From Bacillota bacterium (lineage in GTDB: Bacteria > Bacillota > Clostridia > Lachnospirales > Lachnospiraceae), in assembly GCA_017861355.1 (NCBI GenBank), contig JAGFXQ010000127.1, positions 1 to 9,054 on the forward strand: a DNA stretch of 9,054 nt. The letters run 5' to 3'. A program made the position numbers and the translations under genes. Shown here piece after piece: positions 1 to 6,491 of the stretch. Below the pieces are notes generated by a model. That model did not search any database, was not told where the DNA came from, and saw only the letters and a program-made list of their open reading frames with translations. The stretch's first letter is position 1; each line of letters begins with the position of its first letter.

Positions 1-408
1 TACGAAAATTCTTACAATTGAAGCCTCTGGTATCGGAATTGCCTGCATCGCAGCGCAATATTTTAATGTTCCCGTGGTATTTGCTAAGAAGAACCAGACT
101 AAGAATATCGCCGGAGATGTATACACAAGCAAGGTAGAATCCTTCACTCACGGAAGAGTATATGACATTATTGTATCGAAGGACTTCTTAAAGCCCGAAG
201 ATAAGGTACTTGTAATCGATGACTTTCTTGCGAACGGAGCCGCGCTGATTGGTCTGATTAATCTGATTAAGGATGCAAAGGCTACCCTGGTAGGAGCCGG
301 TATTGTAATTGAGGTGGAAAGCTGGTGCGCGAAAGCGGAGTCAGAGTGGAGTCACTGGCTATTATCGAATCTATGGGTGAAGAAACAGGAATTGTATTTC
401 GTGATTAA
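1..408 (+). pseudogene. xpt: xanthine phosphoribosyltransferase, 5'-truncated by the window edge and frameshifted
   Basis: Xpt transfers the ribose-phosphate of PRPP to xanthine to make XMP in cytosolic purine salvage. The window opens inside the gene, read from base 2. The first residues (TKILTIEASGI) align with about residue 52 of the 194-residue Bacillus subtilis protein as I remember it, so roughly the first quarter lies upstream. The PRPP-binding motif VLVIDDFLANG is intact at about 206-238. After GAGIVIE (ending at 313) the frame derails. The normal C-terminus (RVESLAIIESMGEETGIVFRD, stop 406-408) is present in another frame from about 313. The rejoined protein is about five residues short at the junction, so a loss of about 13 or 16 bases fits better than a single-base slip. 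If translated as is, the protein gains an unrelated tail ending at 487, one base before the next start codon. It heads a purine transporter operon. Family identity is very likely; whether the break is real or a sequence error is open. Confidence 0.85.
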
Positions 409-464
409 CCGGAGCTGCAATTCCGGTAATTATAAAGAGAAGAAGTGTACGAGAAGAGCACTTC
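408..464 (+). other. two small hairpins between xpt and the lipoprotein gene
   Basis: ACCGGA (408-413) can pair with TCCGGT (422-427), and GAAGTG (442-447) can pair with CACTTC (459-464). The second ends eight bases before the lipoprotein's Shine-Dalgarno. Neither is followed by a run of T, so they do not look like terminators. They could stabilise or mark a processing point in the xpt-transporter transcript, which would let the abundant binding protein be expressed differently from xpt. Pairing is seen; the role is inference. Confidence 0.3.
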
Positions 465-488
465 ATATTACAAGGAGGAGAACATAAG

Positions 489-1676
489 ATGTTTAAGAAA
501 TTATTATCAATGATCGTCGTGGCTACTATGGTATTATCCTTAGCTGCCTGCGGTACGAAAAAAGAAGCAACAACAGAAACTACAGCTACAGAAACTACAG
601 CTACAGATGCGGTGGCAACCGAGGCACCTGCAGCAGAACAGACAACCAAAGGTATTCCGATGGAAGACTTTAAAGTAGGCGTAATACATATTGGTGATCC
701 TGCAGATGGCGCCGGTTATACTTTCGCTCATGATCAGGGTATCGTAGCGATGCAGGCTGCACTTGGTCTGTCAGATGATCAGGTTATCCGTAAGAATAAT
801 GTAAATGATACCGATGCAGTTGCTATCAGAACTGCAATCGAAGAGTGTATCGAAGAAGGCGCAGACATTATCTTTGGTACCAGCTGGGGTTACATGGATA
901 CTATGGAACAGCTAGCAGCTGAGTATCCTGATGTTGTATTCTCTCATGCTTCCGGTTATAAGAGCAATGGAACGAATTTTAATAATTACTTTGGCCGCAT
1001 CTACCAAGCACGTTACCTTGCAGGTATTGCTGCAGGTATGAAGACACAGTCTGATATGATTGGCTTTGTGGCTGCCATGGGTATTGATAACTCCGAGGTT
1101 ACCGGTGGTATCAATGCATTTGCTATGGGTGTTGAGTCTGTGAATCCGGATGCTAAGGTTTATGTAAAGGTTACAAATACCTGGTTTGATCCTACTCTTG
1201 AGGGACAGGCTGCAGAAGCTTTACTTGATTTGGGTTGTGATGTTATCGCTCAGCATGCTGATACAACCGCTCCTCAGATGGCTGCTCAGAACAGAGGAGT
1301 ATGGGGCTGCGGATATAACTCCGATATGACAAAGGATGCACCGAGTGCACATTTAACTGCTCCGATATGGAACTGGGGTGTATATTACACTATGGCTGCA
1401 AAAGCAGTACTTGAGGGAACCTGGACCGGCGAGAATTACTATGGTGGTATGGCAGAAGGCTTAGTAGATATCTCTCCTCTGAGTGCAAACTGTGCAGAAG
1501 GTACTCAGGAAGCCATCGATGCGGCAAAGCAGAAGATTATCGGTGGGTTTAAGATTTTTGAAGGTGACTTATATGATAACCAGGGCAATCAGGTATGCAA
1601 AGCAGGAGAATTTATCTCAGATGCAGACATTACCGGAGCTATGAACTGGTATTATAAGACGGTTGAAGTAAAATAA
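489..1676 (+). CDS. BMP/PnrA-family substrate-binding lipoprotein, probable purine or nucleoside binder
   Basis: This is the extracellular, membrane-anchored solute receptor of an ABC importer. The start has a strong AAGGAGG (472-478). Residues 1-20 form a lipoprotein signal peptide (KK, hydrophobic core) with lipobox LAAC and acceptor Cys21. Residues 22-55 are a Thr/Glu/Ala-rich linker encoded by tandem 15-bp repeats. The BMP periplasmic-binding-protein-I fold follows from about 60, with GYTFAHDQG (76-84), GRIYQARYLAGIAAG (169-183), GINAFAMGVESVNPDAKV (206-223) and NTWFDPTLEGQAAEALLDLG (230-249). At 395 residues it is of normal family length. It follows xpt and precedes its own ATPase and two permeases. 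Known BMP relatives (PnrA of Treponema, the lactococcal BmpA-NupABC system) bind purine or pyrimidine nucleosides. The xpt neighbour favours a purine base or nucleoside; the exact ligand cannot be read from the sequence. Confidence 0.9.
   Translation: MFKKLLSMIVVATMVLSLAACGTKKEATTETTATETTATDAVATEAPAAEQTTKGIPMEDFKVGVIHIGDPADGAGYTFAHDQGIVAMQAALGLSDDQVIRKNNVNDTDAVAIRTAIEECIEEGADIIFGTSWGYMDTMEQLAAEYPDVVFSHASGYKSNGTNFNNYFGRIYQARYLAGIAAGMKTQSDMIGFVAAMGIDNSEVTGGINAFAMGVESVNPDAKVYVKVTNTWFDPTLEGQAAEALLDLGCDVIAQHADTTAPQMAAQNRGVWGCGYNSDMTKDAPSAHLTAPIWNWGVYYTMAAKAVLEGTWTGENYYGGMAEGLVDISPLSANCAEGTQEAIDAAKQKIIGGFKIFEGDLYDNQGNQVCKAGEFISDADITGAMNWYYKTVEVK
573..607 (+). repeat. tandem 15-bp repeat inside the lipoprotein linker
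   Basis: ACAGAAACTACAGCT occurs perfectly twice (573-587 and 588-602), followed by five bases of a third copy. The unit is a multiple of three, so copy-number change by slippage would lengthen or shorten the Thr/Glu/Ala linker by five residues without breaking the frame. Confidence 0.8.
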
Positions 1677-1699
1677 TATAAAATTAGGCTGGTGGCATT

Positions 1700-3238
1700 G
1701 TGGAGAATATGAAAAATGAAACAATGGCAATCGAACTAAGAAAAATAACAAAAACCTTTGGGTCGGTTGTGGCAAATAATAACATAGACCTATCCGTTAA
1801 GCAGGGCGAGATTCTCGCCCTGCTTGGCGAAAACGGGTCGGGTAAGACAACGCTGATGAATATGCTCTCGGGTATCTATAAACCGGATCACGGTACGATC
1901 CTAATGAATGGACATACCGTAACGATTAACTCACCGGAGGACTCCATTAAACTGGGAGTAGGCATGATCCATCAGCATTTTAAATTGGTAGAAGCATTAT
2001 CGGCTACCGATAATATTATTCTCGGAGGTACCGAGAAGGGAATATTCCTACATAAGAGAAGATCCGAGAAAATCAGGGAGATATCAAAGAGATTTGGTCT
2101 TGAAGTGGATCCGGAAAAAAAGGTATACCAGATGTCCGTAAGCGAGAAGCAGACTGTAGAGATTCTAAAGGTGCTGTACCGTAAGGCGGATATTTTGATT
2201 TTAGATGAACCGACTGCGGTGTTAACTCCGCAGGAGACAAAACGTCTCTTTGAGATACTTCGCAGAATGAAGCAGGAGGGATGTGCGGTGATTATTATAA
2301 CCCATAAGCTGAATGAGGTACTGGATATCAGCGACCGGGTTACCATTCTCCGTAAGGGAGAGAGCGTGGCGACAGTAACGACATCCCACACATCAGCGAA
2401 GGAGTTAACAGAGTTAATGGTTGGACGGCCGGTTGAACTGTCAATTAATCATCCGGTGACGAATTTTAATGAGAATTTACTGGAACTGCATCATCTTACT
2501 GTCTCCAATGAACAGGGCTATGAGATGATTAAGGATATTTCCTTTGATTTAAACCGTGGCGAGATACTTGGAGTTGCAGGTGTAGCCGGAAGCGGACAGA
2601 AGGAGCTGTGTGAAGCCATCGCAGGACTTCTTCCGGTGAAGAAGGGAGCAATTCTCTATCATAATGAGAACCTGGTCGGGAAATCTCCGAAGGAGATCAT
2701 TAAGATGGGCATTAGTATGAGCTTTATTCCTGAGGATCGTCTCGGAATGGGTCTGGCAGCGTCAATGGGCATGGTAGACAATATGCTCCTGAAGAAATAT
2801 AACGAAGGGAATAGTCCCTTTGTCAGTAAAAAAGAGGCGAGAGAACTGGCGAAACGTCTGGTTAAGCAGCTGGACATCGTAACTCCGAATGTGGATACTC
2901 CGGTACGCAGACTTTCCGGTGGAAATGTTCAGAAGGTACTTCTTGGGCGTGAGATAGCCTCAGAACCAAATGTAATCATCACAGCCTATGCTGTACGCGG
3001 ACTGGATATCAACTCTTCCTATACTATATATGATCTGTTGAACGAACAAAAACAAAAGGGTGTTGGTATTCTGTTCATCGGTGAGGATTTGGACGTTATG
3101 CTGGAGCTTTGTGACCGAATCATGGTTCTGTGCCATGGCAAGGTGACAGGAATTGTTGATGCTAAGACAACAACGAAGGAGCAATTAGGGCTGTTAATGA
3201 CGGATGCCCTGGCTGGGAAGGAGGAGTCGCATGAGTAA
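1700..3238 (+). CDS. ABC transporter ATP-binding protein with two fused nucleotide-binding domains (purine/nucleoside importer, YufO/NupA type)
   Basis: This is the cytoplasmic ATPase of the BMP importer. Domain 1 (about 10-245) has Walker A GENGSGKT (43-50), Q-loop HQHF (91-94), signature MSVSEKQ (145-151), Walker B ILILDEP (165-171) with Glu170, and H-loop THK (201-203). Domain 2 (about 260-500) has a degenerate Walker A GVAGSGQKE (294-302), an intact LSGGN (405-409) and a Walker B region ITAYAVRGLD (427-436) lacking the DE pair. The 512 residues match the RbsA/YufO-type fused ATPases, in which domain 2 is commonly degenerate. The start is uncertain: GTG 1700 has only GGTGG upstream, and ATG 1709 has GGAG just three bases away. 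Counts here use 1700; a start at 1709 removes three residues. It lies 23 bases after the lipoprotein gene, and its end overlaps the first permease. Family certain; substrate inferred from context. Confidence 0.93.
   Translation: MENMKNETMAIELRKITKTFGSVVANNNIDLSVKQGEILALLGENGSGKTTLMNMLSGIYKPDHGTILMNGHTVTINSPEDSIKLGVGMIHQHFKLVEALSATDNIILGGTEKGIFLHKRRSEKIREISKRFGLEVDPEKKVYQMSVSEKQTVEILKVLYRKADILILDEPTAVLTPQETKRLFEILRRMKQEGCAVIIITHKLNEVLDISDRVTILRKGESVATVTTSHTSAKELTELMVGRPVELSINHPVTNFNENLLELHHLTVSNEQGYEMIKDISFDLNRGEILGVAGVAGSGQKELCEAIAGLLPVKKGAILYHNENLVGKSPKEIIKMGISMSFIPEDRLGMGLAASMGMVDNMLLKKYNEGNSPFVSKKEARELAKRLVKQLDIVTPNVDTPVRRLSGGNVQKVLLGREIASEPNVIITAYAVRGLDINSSYTIYDLLNEQKQKGVGILFIGEDLDVMLELCDRIMVLCHGKVTGIVDAKTTTKEQLGLLMTDALAGKEESHE
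3218..3226 (+). promoter_or_regulatory. ribosome binding site that fixes the first permease start
   Basis: AAGGAGGAG lies inside the 3' end of the ATPase gene with suitable spacing to ATG 3231. The open frame reaches further up to 3204, but those codons have no such site and would overlap the ATPase by 35 bases, so 3231 is chosen. Confidence 0.8.
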
Positions 3239-4325
3239 TTCCGAAGATAAGATAAAAAGAGAACCCCTTCTCCGTGTAGCAAAGAAAGCAGAGATATCGG
3301 TCAGTAAGACGATGGGGTTGACACTTTTGGCATTGGCCCTAGCAATTGTAGCCGGTGGCATCTTCCTGCTCGTAATCGGCCAGAATCCCTTTAAGGTATA
3401 CGGAACCATCGTACACGGGGCTTGGCGAAGCAAGCTTGCAATCCAGGGTACGATTAAGATTGCAATTCCACTACTTATTGCATCTCTCGGGATCACACTG
3501 GCATTTCAGATGAAGTTCTGGAATATCGGAGCGGAAGGCCAGATTATTATGGGTGGCATCTTTGCCAGCTACTTTGCCCTGTTCTTTGATCAACTTCCTC
3601 ACACAATCCTATTACTTATAATGTTTCTTGCCGGGATGGTAGGTGGTGGTCTATGGGGTCTGATTCCTGCATACTTTAAGACAAAGTTTGGAACCAATGA
3701 GACTCTGTTTACTCTGATGCTGAATTATATAGCTTTGTATACAATTAAGTTCCTTACGGAAGGACCCTGGCATGATCCGGAATCCTCCGGTTTTCCTAAG
3801 ATCGCTTCTTTTACCCCCAATGCAAGACTGGATAAGATCTTCGGTGTTCACGCAGGTTGGTTGATCGGTTTAATTCTTGTACTGGTTGTCTACATCTACA
3901 TTCGCTTTACAAAGCATGGTTATGAGATAAGTGTAGTAGGCGAGAGTGTAAATACAGCACGCTATGCTGGAATGAATGTGAAGAAAATCATGATGCGTAC
4001 GATGTTCCTTAGCGGCGCGATCTGCGGAATCGCAGGAATGACACAGGTGAGTGGTGCAGCCTATACTTTGGGAGAAGGAGTTGCCGGTGGTGTTGGTTTT
4101 ACCGCAATTACCGTAGCTTGGCTGTCCAAGCTCAATCCGGTTGTGATACTGATCGTTACCGTGTTATTCAGTATGCTGGAGAAGGGTTGCTCCGTAATGC
4201 AGAGTGCGTTTGGGTTATCTGCGGCGACCTCCGGAATCCTTCAGGGAATCATCTTATTCTTTGTTCTTGCTTTTGATTTCTTTACCCGTTACCGATTTAT
4301 CTTAAGAAAGGGGAGGAAAGCATAA
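3231..4325 (+). CDS. ABC transporter permease 1 of the BMP/nucleoside importer (BPD_transp_2 family, YufP/NupB type)
   Basis: This is one half of the membrane channel for the solute delivered by the BMP lipoprotein. From ATG 3231 it is 364 residues, normal for this family. A cytoplasmic N-terminus (1-25, charged) is followed by about eight to ten hydrophobic segments, including about 28-50, 77-93, 104-119, 125-146, 157-176, 209-225, 302-316 and 335-350. Family hallmarks are FWNIGAEGQIIMGG (96-109) and, in a cytoplasmic loop, the coupling segment GYEISVVGESVNTARYAGMN (230-249), which in this family contacts the ATPase. GFTAITVAWLSKLNP (289-303) is also typical. It overlaps the ATPase stop by eight bases, and its stop shares one base with the next ATG (TAATG), so translation is probably coupled. 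Family certain; ligand inferred from neighbours. Confidence 0.92.
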   Translation: MSNSEDKIKREPLLRVAKKAEISVSKTMGLTLLALALAIVAGGIFLLVIGQNPFKVYGTIVHGAWRSKLAIQGTIKIAIPLLIASLGITLAFQMKFWNIGAEGQIIMGGIFASYFALFFDQLPHTILLLIMFLAGMVGGGLWGLIPAYFKTKFGTNETLFTLMLNYIALYTIKFLTEGPWHDPESSGFPKIASFTPNARLDKIFGVHAGWLIGLILVLVVYIYIRFTKHGYEISVVGESVNTARYAGMNVKKIMMRTMFLSGAICGIAGMTQVSGAAYTLGEGVAGGVGFTAITVAWLSKLNPVVILIVTVLFSMLEKGCSVMQSAFGLSAATSGILQGIILFFVLAFDFFTRYRFILRKGRKA

Positions 4326-5275
4326 TGTTTCTGAATTTTTTATTTGCATCCATCAAAGCCGGAACTCCGCTTCTCTTTGGAACAACCGGTGAGATTATGA
4401 CAGAAAAAACAGGTAATATTAATCTTGGTGTGGAAGGCATGATGTTCATGGGAGCATTTATGGGCTTCTATACCGGTTATCATACCGGAAGCCTGGCCTT
4501 AGCTTTATTGGCGGCCTTTGGCATCGGCGTCGTGGCAGCACTGATTTATGCTGTGGTAACAGTAACTTTTATGGCAAATCAGAATGTAGCCGGACTGACA
4601 CTTACCATCTTTGGTATCGGTTTTGGTAAGTTCTTTGGTGAAGCGATGATTGGGAAGGCAGGAGGATCGCCAAAGCTTTCCGAGGAGTTTATGGCTTCGA
4701 TATCGGAGAAGCCTCTGCCGGTTCTTGGTAATCTGCCGGTGATCGGTAAACTGTTATTTTCCCATAATCCCTTGGTCTATTTATCAATCCTCGTGGCAGT
4801 TCTCTGTACCATCTACATGCTTCGGACCCGTGCCGGGTTGAATATGCGAGCGGTCGGTGAGAATCCCGCGGCTGCGGATGCCACCGGTATTAATGTAACG
4901 CTGGTAAAATATATTCATATCCTACTCGGTGGCGGGATCTGCGGACTTGGTGGAGCATACCTTTCCCTGATCAACGGCGGTGGGATCTGGAATAACAGCA
5001 GCGTTGTCAACGGACAGGGCTGGATCTCAGTAGCATTGGTTATCTTCGCCAGCTGGAATCCGGTCAAAGCAATCTTTGGTTCCTTGATTTTTGGCGCCTT
5101 CAGTGTACTGCAATTCTATGTACCGAAGGATGTTATAGTAATTCCGAATGCTTTCTATGTAATGCTTCCATTCTTGATTACGACTATGGTGTTGATCATC
5201 ACTTCAATGAAGAAATCAAAGGAAGGCTCTCAGCCGGCCGGTTGTGGGGTTAATTATTTCCGCGAAGAACGATAA
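4325..5275 (+). CDS. ABC transporter permease 2 of the BMP/nucleoside importer (BPD_transp_2 family, YufQ/NupC type)
   Basis: This is the second half of the membrane channel, expected to pair with permease 1 and bind the fused ATPase. The ATG overlaps the preceding TAA by one base and has GGGGAGG (4310-4316) eight bases upstream. It has 316 residues, shorter than permease 1, as is usual for this pair. Hallmarks are EKTGNINLGVEGMMFMGAFM (27-46), NQNVAGLTLTIFGIG (85-99), the coupling loop GLNMRAVGENPAAADATGIN (171-190) and GQGWISVALVIFASWNP (230-246). Hydrophobic segments lie at about 36-52, 56-82, 86-104, 148-165, 194-215, 231-245, 248-264 and 272-293. The C-terminal tail ending YFREER is typical of the family. 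It is the last gene of the operon: a hairpin and a strong stem-loop follow within 60 bases. Confidence 0.92.
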   Translation: MFLNFLFASIKAGTPLLFGTTGEIMTEKTGNINLGVEGMMFMGAFMGFYTGYHTGSLALALLAAFGIGVVAALIYAVVTVTFMANQNVAGLTLTIFGIGFGKFFGEAMIGKAGGSPKLSEEFMASISEKPLPVLGNLPVIGKLLFSHNPLVYLSILVAVLCTIYMLRTRAGLNMRAVGENPAAADATGINVTLVKYIHILLGGGICGLGGAYLSLINGGGIWNNSSVVNGQGWISVALVIFASWNPVKAIFGSLIFGAFSVLQFYVPKDVIVIPNAFYVMLPFLITTMVLIITSMKKSKEGSQPAGCGVNYFREER

Positions 5276-5276
5276 T

Positions 5277-5300
5277 AGTATGGAAATGAATTTTCATACT
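5277..5300 (+). other. short hairpin directly after the operon's last stop
   Basis: AGTATGGAAA (5277-5286) pairs with TTTTCATACT (5291-5300) across a TGAA loop, with one G-T pair. It begins one base after the permease 2 stop codon. It is AT-rich with no T-run, so it is more likely a 3' end protector or part of a bipartite terminator than a terminator itself. Confidence 0.45.
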
Positions 5301-5327
5301 TCATAAAAGCATAAATTCACTTGAGAA

Positions 5328-5370
5328 GAGCCGTAGAACAATTTTACGAATTGTTTTACGGCTCCCTTTG
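5328..5370 (+). terminator. stem-loop terminator of the purine transporter operon
   Basis: GAGCCGTAGAACAATT (5328-5343) pairs with AATTGTTTTACGGCTC (5349-5364) across a five-base loop TTACG. That is 16 continuous pairs with a single G-T. The tail is CCTTTGT, a short and imperfect T-run, so termination could be partial, but the stem is strong. It sits between the permease gene and the convergent regulator gene. Confidence 0.75.
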
Positions 5371-5400
5371 TATACCTGAGATTGAGCTATAGTCTAACAG

Positions 5401-5438
5401 AAAAAATAATCAGGGAAGACAATCATTATATTCCCGGA
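5401..5438 (-). terminator. candidate intrinsic terminator of the MarR-family gene
   Basis: Read on the - strand, TCCGGGAA (5438-5431) pairs with TTCCCTGA (5417-5410) with one internal C/T mismatch and a 13-base loop. It is followed at once by TTATTTTTT (5409-5401). It begins four bases past the regulator's stop codon. The stem is modest, but the T-run and position are right. Confidence 0.6.
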
Positions 5439-5442
5439 TATA

Positions 5443-5949
5443 TTACTTGAAATCTCTTTTCAATAATACAATGTATTCTTTAATTACCTTGAAAAAGGAA
5501 TTGATTTCATCAATACTGCATTTTTGAAGAAGGTCATCCAAGGTTTTTGCGATGTCTATGGTATCATAAAGTTTATGAACCTGACTTAATTTTTTGCCGT
5601 TCTCGGTAACATTCAGAAGAACTGACTTCGCGTTATCATCTGCATAGCTTTTGCTGATAAAACCTCTCTCCTCTAACCTGGATACTGTCTGTGAAACTGC
5701 TCCTTTTGACTTGTTCCAAAAAACGGATAATTCACTTACGGTTGTGTTGGGATGCTCTTCGATGTAGGTTATTGTATGAGATTCAATCATTGTTACTAAA
5801 TCTCCGGTGCCATAATCGTGTTTTGCCAGAATGTAATTGTAGTAAAGCATTACAAATTGGTAGATGTTATTATGGTTTATATTCAGATGATGAAATTGCT
5901 CATCCACGGATAAACTTTCTAGATTTTTATAATTTTCTTCCTGATCCAT
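5443..5949 (-). CDS. MarR-family winged-helix transcriptional regulator
   Basis: This is a predicted cytoplasmic dimeric DNA-binding repressor or activator. It has 168 residues, slightly longer than the usual 140-150 because of an N-terminal stretch (about 1-25). Helices for dimerisation lie near 26-66 and 125-165. The helix-turn-helix is about 69-98 (TTVSELSVFWNKSKGAVSQT then VSRLEERGFI), and the wing is about 99-118 (YADDNAKSVLLNVTENG). The usual D-x-R of the wing tip is replaced by DDNAK. The start ATG has AAAGGCGG (- strand, 5965-5958) eight bases upstream. Its only cysteine is Cys144, so the N-terminal redox cysteine of OhrR-type sensors is absent. It is divergent from the lyase-symporter pair across a long intergenic region rich in inverted repeats, which makes those genes its likeliest targets. 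Family is clear; the ligand is unknown. Confidence 0.93.
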   Translation of the reverse strand: MDQEENYKNLESLSVDEQFHHLNINHNNIYQFVMLYYNYILAKHDYGTGDLVTMIESHTITYIEEHPNTTVSELSVFWNKSKGAVSQTVSRLEERGFISKSYADDNAKSVLLNVTENGKKLSQVHKLYDTIDIAKTLDDLLQKCSIDEINSFFKVIKEYIVLLKRDFK

Positions 5950-6253
5950 GATGGTGACCGCCTTTCTAATTTCGGTGAAATATTTTATATAGAACGAAAT
6001 CGCTGATGCGAGGTCTGTTCAATGCTATTTTGGTAATGAGATTCTCAATACTCTAAACAATAACTGCGAATCATGTGGTGAACTTTATTGTGATCTATGC
6101 ATGCGAACGACAATGACAACAATCAGTTCCTTGATCGGTAAACATATTTTATCATGTTTCTTTCGAATCAACAATTAAATATTTTATTAACTTTTCCTCG
6201 CATATTATACGGTAGGCAGACAGAGGTTGCCTTATCGGCTTATCTGATTATTA

Positions 6254-6270
6254 CATGAAATGTTTTCATG
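6254..6270. promoter_or_regulatory. 17-bp perfect-arm palindrome, possible operator
   Basis: CATGAAA-TGT-TTTCATG has seven-base perfect arms around a three-base centre. It lies about 75-90 bases upstream of the lyase -35, a typical place for an activator or a second repressor site. The protein that binds it, if any, is not known from the sequence. Confidence 0.35.
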
Positions 6271-6285
6271 AGCAATACATCAATT

Positions 6286-6306
6286 TAATTCATATTTTAG
6301 GAATTA
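6286..6306. promoter_or_regulatory. 21-bp inverted repeat upstream of the lyase promoter, weak operator candidate
   Basis: TAATTC (6286-6291) and GAATTA (6301-6306) are perfect arms with a nine-base AT-rich centre, matching the arm spacing of the stronger repeat at 6355-6379. The arm sequences differ, so a shared binder is not shown. Confidence 0.25.
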
Positions 6307-6342
6307 TTGTTTAGCGTATATATAAAAACGTCGAAATAGCAC

Positions 6343-6371
6343 TTGACATGTGCAATAATACGGTATATTAT
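6343..6371 (+). promoter_or_regulatory. sigma-A type promoter of the lyase-symporter genes
   Basis: The -35 TTGACA (6343-6348) is a perfect consensus. A 17-base spacer follows, then the -10 TATTAT (6366-6371), five of six to TATAAT. Transcription should start near 6378, leaving a leader of about 114 bases before ATG 6492. Such a good promoter next to a regulator suggests control by repression. Confidence 0.8.
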
Positions 6372-6379
6372 CGTATTAT
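6355..6379. promoter_or_regulatory. 25-bp inverted repeat over the -10, likely repressor operator
   Basis: ATAATACG (6355-6362) and CGTATTAT (6372-6379) are perfect eight-base arms. TA/TA pairs continue inside (6364-6365 with 6369-6370). It covers the spacer, the whole -10 and the probable start of transcription, so a bound dimer would block RNA polymerase. MarR dimers bind palindromes of about this size, and the neighbouring regulator is the natural candidate. A near copy of one arm, ATTATACGGTA, occurs at 6204-6214. Confidence 0.55.
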
Positions 6380-6390
6380 AGTTTAAAGCA

Positions 6391-6458
6391 TATACAATAA
6401 GCACAATGAAATTGCCGTAAACCGCGGAAACACGGCGCATGTTCACAAAAATTGTATA
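6391..6458 (+). other. nested stem structure in the lyase 5' leader
   Basis: TATACAAT (6391-6398) can pair with ATTGTATA (6451-6458), enclosing GCCGT/ACGGC (6414-6418, 6432-6436). Internal loops of 15 and 14 bases separate the two stems. Alternatives compete: CAAT-GAA-ATTG (6404-6414) and TTCAC/GTGAA (6442-6446, 6462-6466). The whole lies between the predicted transcription start and the ribosome binding site AAAGGGG (6478-6484). I do not recognise it as a known riboswitch. It may be a regulatory RNA, a stabilising 5' structure or chance. Confidence 0.3.
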
Positions 6459-6491
6459 GTGGTGAAACTAAAAATGTAAAGGGGCATAATC

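Larger units (their letters stand above)
5950..6491. other. 542-bp divergent intergenic region with several inverted repeats and no gene
   Basis: I find no convincing coding sequence here on either strand. It is AT-rich and much longer than a minimal divergent promoter region. Apart from the elements listed separately, it holds TAATGAGATTCTCAATA (6034-6050, an imperfect palindrome), AAACAT/ATGTTT arms (6140-6145, 6154-6159), AGGCA/TGCCT arms (6214-6218, 6228-6232), and an ATTTCG/CGAAAT pair (5969-5974, 5995-6000) that brackets a TATAAA-like -10 for the regulator on the - strand (about 5991-5983). Short AT-rich palindromes arise by chance, so these smaller ones are weak. Confidence 0.6.

Noticed and set aside
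1..60. A purine riboswitch, expected upstream of xpt in Firmicutes.
   Set aside because: The window starts inside the xpt coding region, so any leader lies outside and cannot be assessed.
408..427. Terminator after xpt.
   Set aside because: The six-pair hairpin has no following T-run, and the gene order argues for read-through into the transporter genes.
74..487. A separate small gene running to just before the lipoprotein start.
   Set aside because: Its first two thirds are Xpt and its GTG start lies inside the conserved domain. The rest is the out-of-frame tail after the frameshift.
3204..3230. A nine-codon upstream extension of permease 1.
   Set aside because: No ribosome binding site supports it, while AAGGAGG is well placed for ATG 3231.
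5691..5951. An 86-codon open frame on the + strand opposite the regulator.
   Set aside because: It is antisense to a clear MarR domain, has no family resemblance and no good ribosome binding site.
6140..6159. AAACAT/ATGTTT inverted repeat as an operator.
   Set aside because: Six-base AT-rich arms far from the promoters are expected by chance in such a region.
6414..6436. A T-box-like stretch: ACCGCGG followed by GAAA within a hairpin in the lyase leader.
   Set aside because: The TGGNACC core lacks TGG, the leader is too short for a T-box stem I, and no terminator follows. The resemblance is limited to ACCGCG.
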